Source: Parasedimentitalea denitrificans
Lineage (GTDB): Bacteria > Pseudomonadota > Alphaproteobacteria > Rhodobacterales > Rhodobacteraceae
NCBI RefSeq assembly: GCF_011813015.1
Contig: NZ_QHLQ01000003.1
Coordinates: forward strand, 186,001-250,000
Length of the DNA stretch: 64,000 nt
Direction: 5' to 3'
Below the pieces are notes generated by a model, which was given only the letters and a program-made list of their open reading frames with translations, was not told where the DNA came from and did not search any database. The position numbers and the translations under genes are program-made. Shown here in pieces: positions 63,355 to 64,000 of the stretch. Every line of letters starts with the position of its first letter. Position 1 is the first letter of the stretch.

Positions 63355-63747
63355 ATGAGTGAATTTTCCAACGCATTGACCGCATCGTCGAGTGGCCTGA
63401 AAGCTCAGGCCAACCGTCTGCGTCACGTTTCCGAAAACATCTCGAATGCGGATACACCTGGATATCGTCGTAAGACAGTCCCATTTGAATCCGTGCGCGA
63501 CATGAATAGCGACGTTGAAGCAGTTAGGGTCGGTCGGGTCCATCTGGACCGCACAGATCTTACACAGGTGTATGACCCGTCGCATCCAATGGCTGACCAA
63601 AGTGGTCACTACGAAGGGTCAAACGTCGATCTGATGATCGAGATCGCTGACGCCCGCGAGGCCCAGCGCAGCTACGAAGCTAACCTAAAAATGTTCGATC
63701 AAACGCGGCAAATGTCCGCCTCTTTGATGGAATTACTACGCAGATAA
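63355..63747 (+). CDS. flgC: Flagellar proximal rod protein FlgC
   Basis: The 130-residue protein begins MSEFSNALTASSSGLKAQANRLRHVSENISNADTPGYRRK and ends YEANLKMFDQTRQMSASLMELLRR, both typical of FlgC. It starts 14 nt after flgB, with AAGGAGG upstream. Confidence 0.95.
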   Translation: MSEFSNALTASSSGLKAQANRLRHVSENISNADTPGYRRKTVPFESVRDMNSDVEAVRVGRVHLDRTDLTQVYDPSHPMADQSGHYEGSNVDLMIEIADAREAQRSYEANLKMFDQTRQMSASLMELLRR

Positions 63748-63769
63748 CTAGAACCAGAGGAGATCCAGA

Positions 63770-64000
63770 ATGGATATTCGCAGTCTTTCCGCCGCCAGTG
63801 GCTATGCAGCAGCACGCCCAGCGACCAAAATCGACCCCGAGCACGCAGGCAATGATGCCGGCGCGCTTCTGAAGAATAGTTTTCAGGACTTTACTGCAAC
63901 CCTGCAACAAAGTGAGCAAACATCTGTTGCTGCCATGACAGGTGGTGCAGACCCGCATGCGTTGGTTCAGGCACTGGCCCAAACAGAACTGGCTGTTGAA
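63770..64000 (+). CDS. fliE: Flagellar hook-basal body protein FliE, truncated by window end
   Basis: Only the first 77 residues are visible. The start MDIRSLSAASGYAAARP is followed by a linker and the family core FQDFTATLQQSEQTSVAAMTGGADPHALVQALAQTELAVE. GAGG lies 11 nt upstream of ATG 63770. FliE links the MS ring to the rod formed by FlgB and FlgC. Confidence 0.9.
   Translation, partial: MDIRSLSAASGYAAARPATKIDPEHAGNDAGALLKNSFQDFTATLQQSEQTSVAAMTGGADPHALVQALAQTELAVE

Noticed and set aside
1..64000. CRISPR arrays, prophage genes, insertion sequences, rRNA genes
   Set aside because: No evenly spaced direct repeats, transposase, integrase or capsid-type frames, and no rRNA-like stretch was seen on either strand.

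Overview
The window is an ordinary chromosomal stretch of an alphaproteobacterium of the order Rhodobacterales, most likely a marine member of the Roseobacter group. The reasons are the gene repertoire and layout: serC-serA behind a structured leader, a single short flagellin followed by flaF, flbT and a DUF1217 flagellar gene, CtrA-type sites near motility genes, duplicated polyamine ABC systems, a hut cluster that uses the HutF/HutG route, Hint-domain secreted proteins and several small Rhodobacterales-type hypothetical proteins. Coding density is high and many neighbours overlap by ATGA or TGATG. I see no rRNA, tRNA, insertion sequence, integrase or CRISPR array.

Layout. 1-4854: a DUF1579-like fragment, a GAF protein, the threonine-to-glycine pair kbl-tdh, a small heme-copper-oxidase-like membrane protein and a divergent ClpP. 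5001-10969: serine biosynthesis (serC-serA operon on the minus strand, serB separate on the plus strand) with an AI-2E permease and a TauE-type exporter. 11049-19715: an ArsR/SRPBCC/YCII stress-type operon, an asparaginase, an IalB-like secreted protein, rlmN, a LOG-family protein, a serine/threonine dehydratase, a GntR regulator, an orphan ORF and dapD. 19792-27736: a complete histidine-utilisation locus (hutI-hutH-hutG-hutU on minus, hutF plus, hutD minus, hutC plus) that takes histidine to glutamate plus formate.

28029-33872 is the least ordinary region. Two choice-of-anchor-L/Hint proteins flank a third, apparently catalytically dead Hint protein and a periplasmic-binding/ion-channel protein of the bacterial glutamate-receptor type. 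Three of these genes form a very tight minus-strand operon. A perfect CtrA consensus box lies in the gap upstream.

34194-42016: dapE, a GNAT protein, a DUF2064 protein, RNase R, DUF1801 and GST genes, a WYL regulator with a perfect long palindrome in its promoter, and an MltB-type lytic transglycosylase. 42131-55697: two complete polyamine ABC importers, a polyamine-type transaminase, a GntR regulator, a FAD amine/amino-acid oxidase and a phosphotransferase. Together these look like a putrescine/polyamine uptake and catabolism island. 55767-64000: a flagellar cluster (flgD, fliK, rod-binding FlgJ-like protein, flgN, flagellin, flaF, flbT, DUF1217, fliI, flgB, flgC, start of fliE).

Across the first 16 kb a two-stem-loop sequence occurs five times, each time directly behind a stop codon and in the sense of that gene. 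It looks like a dispersed 3'-UTR/terminator element of this lineage.
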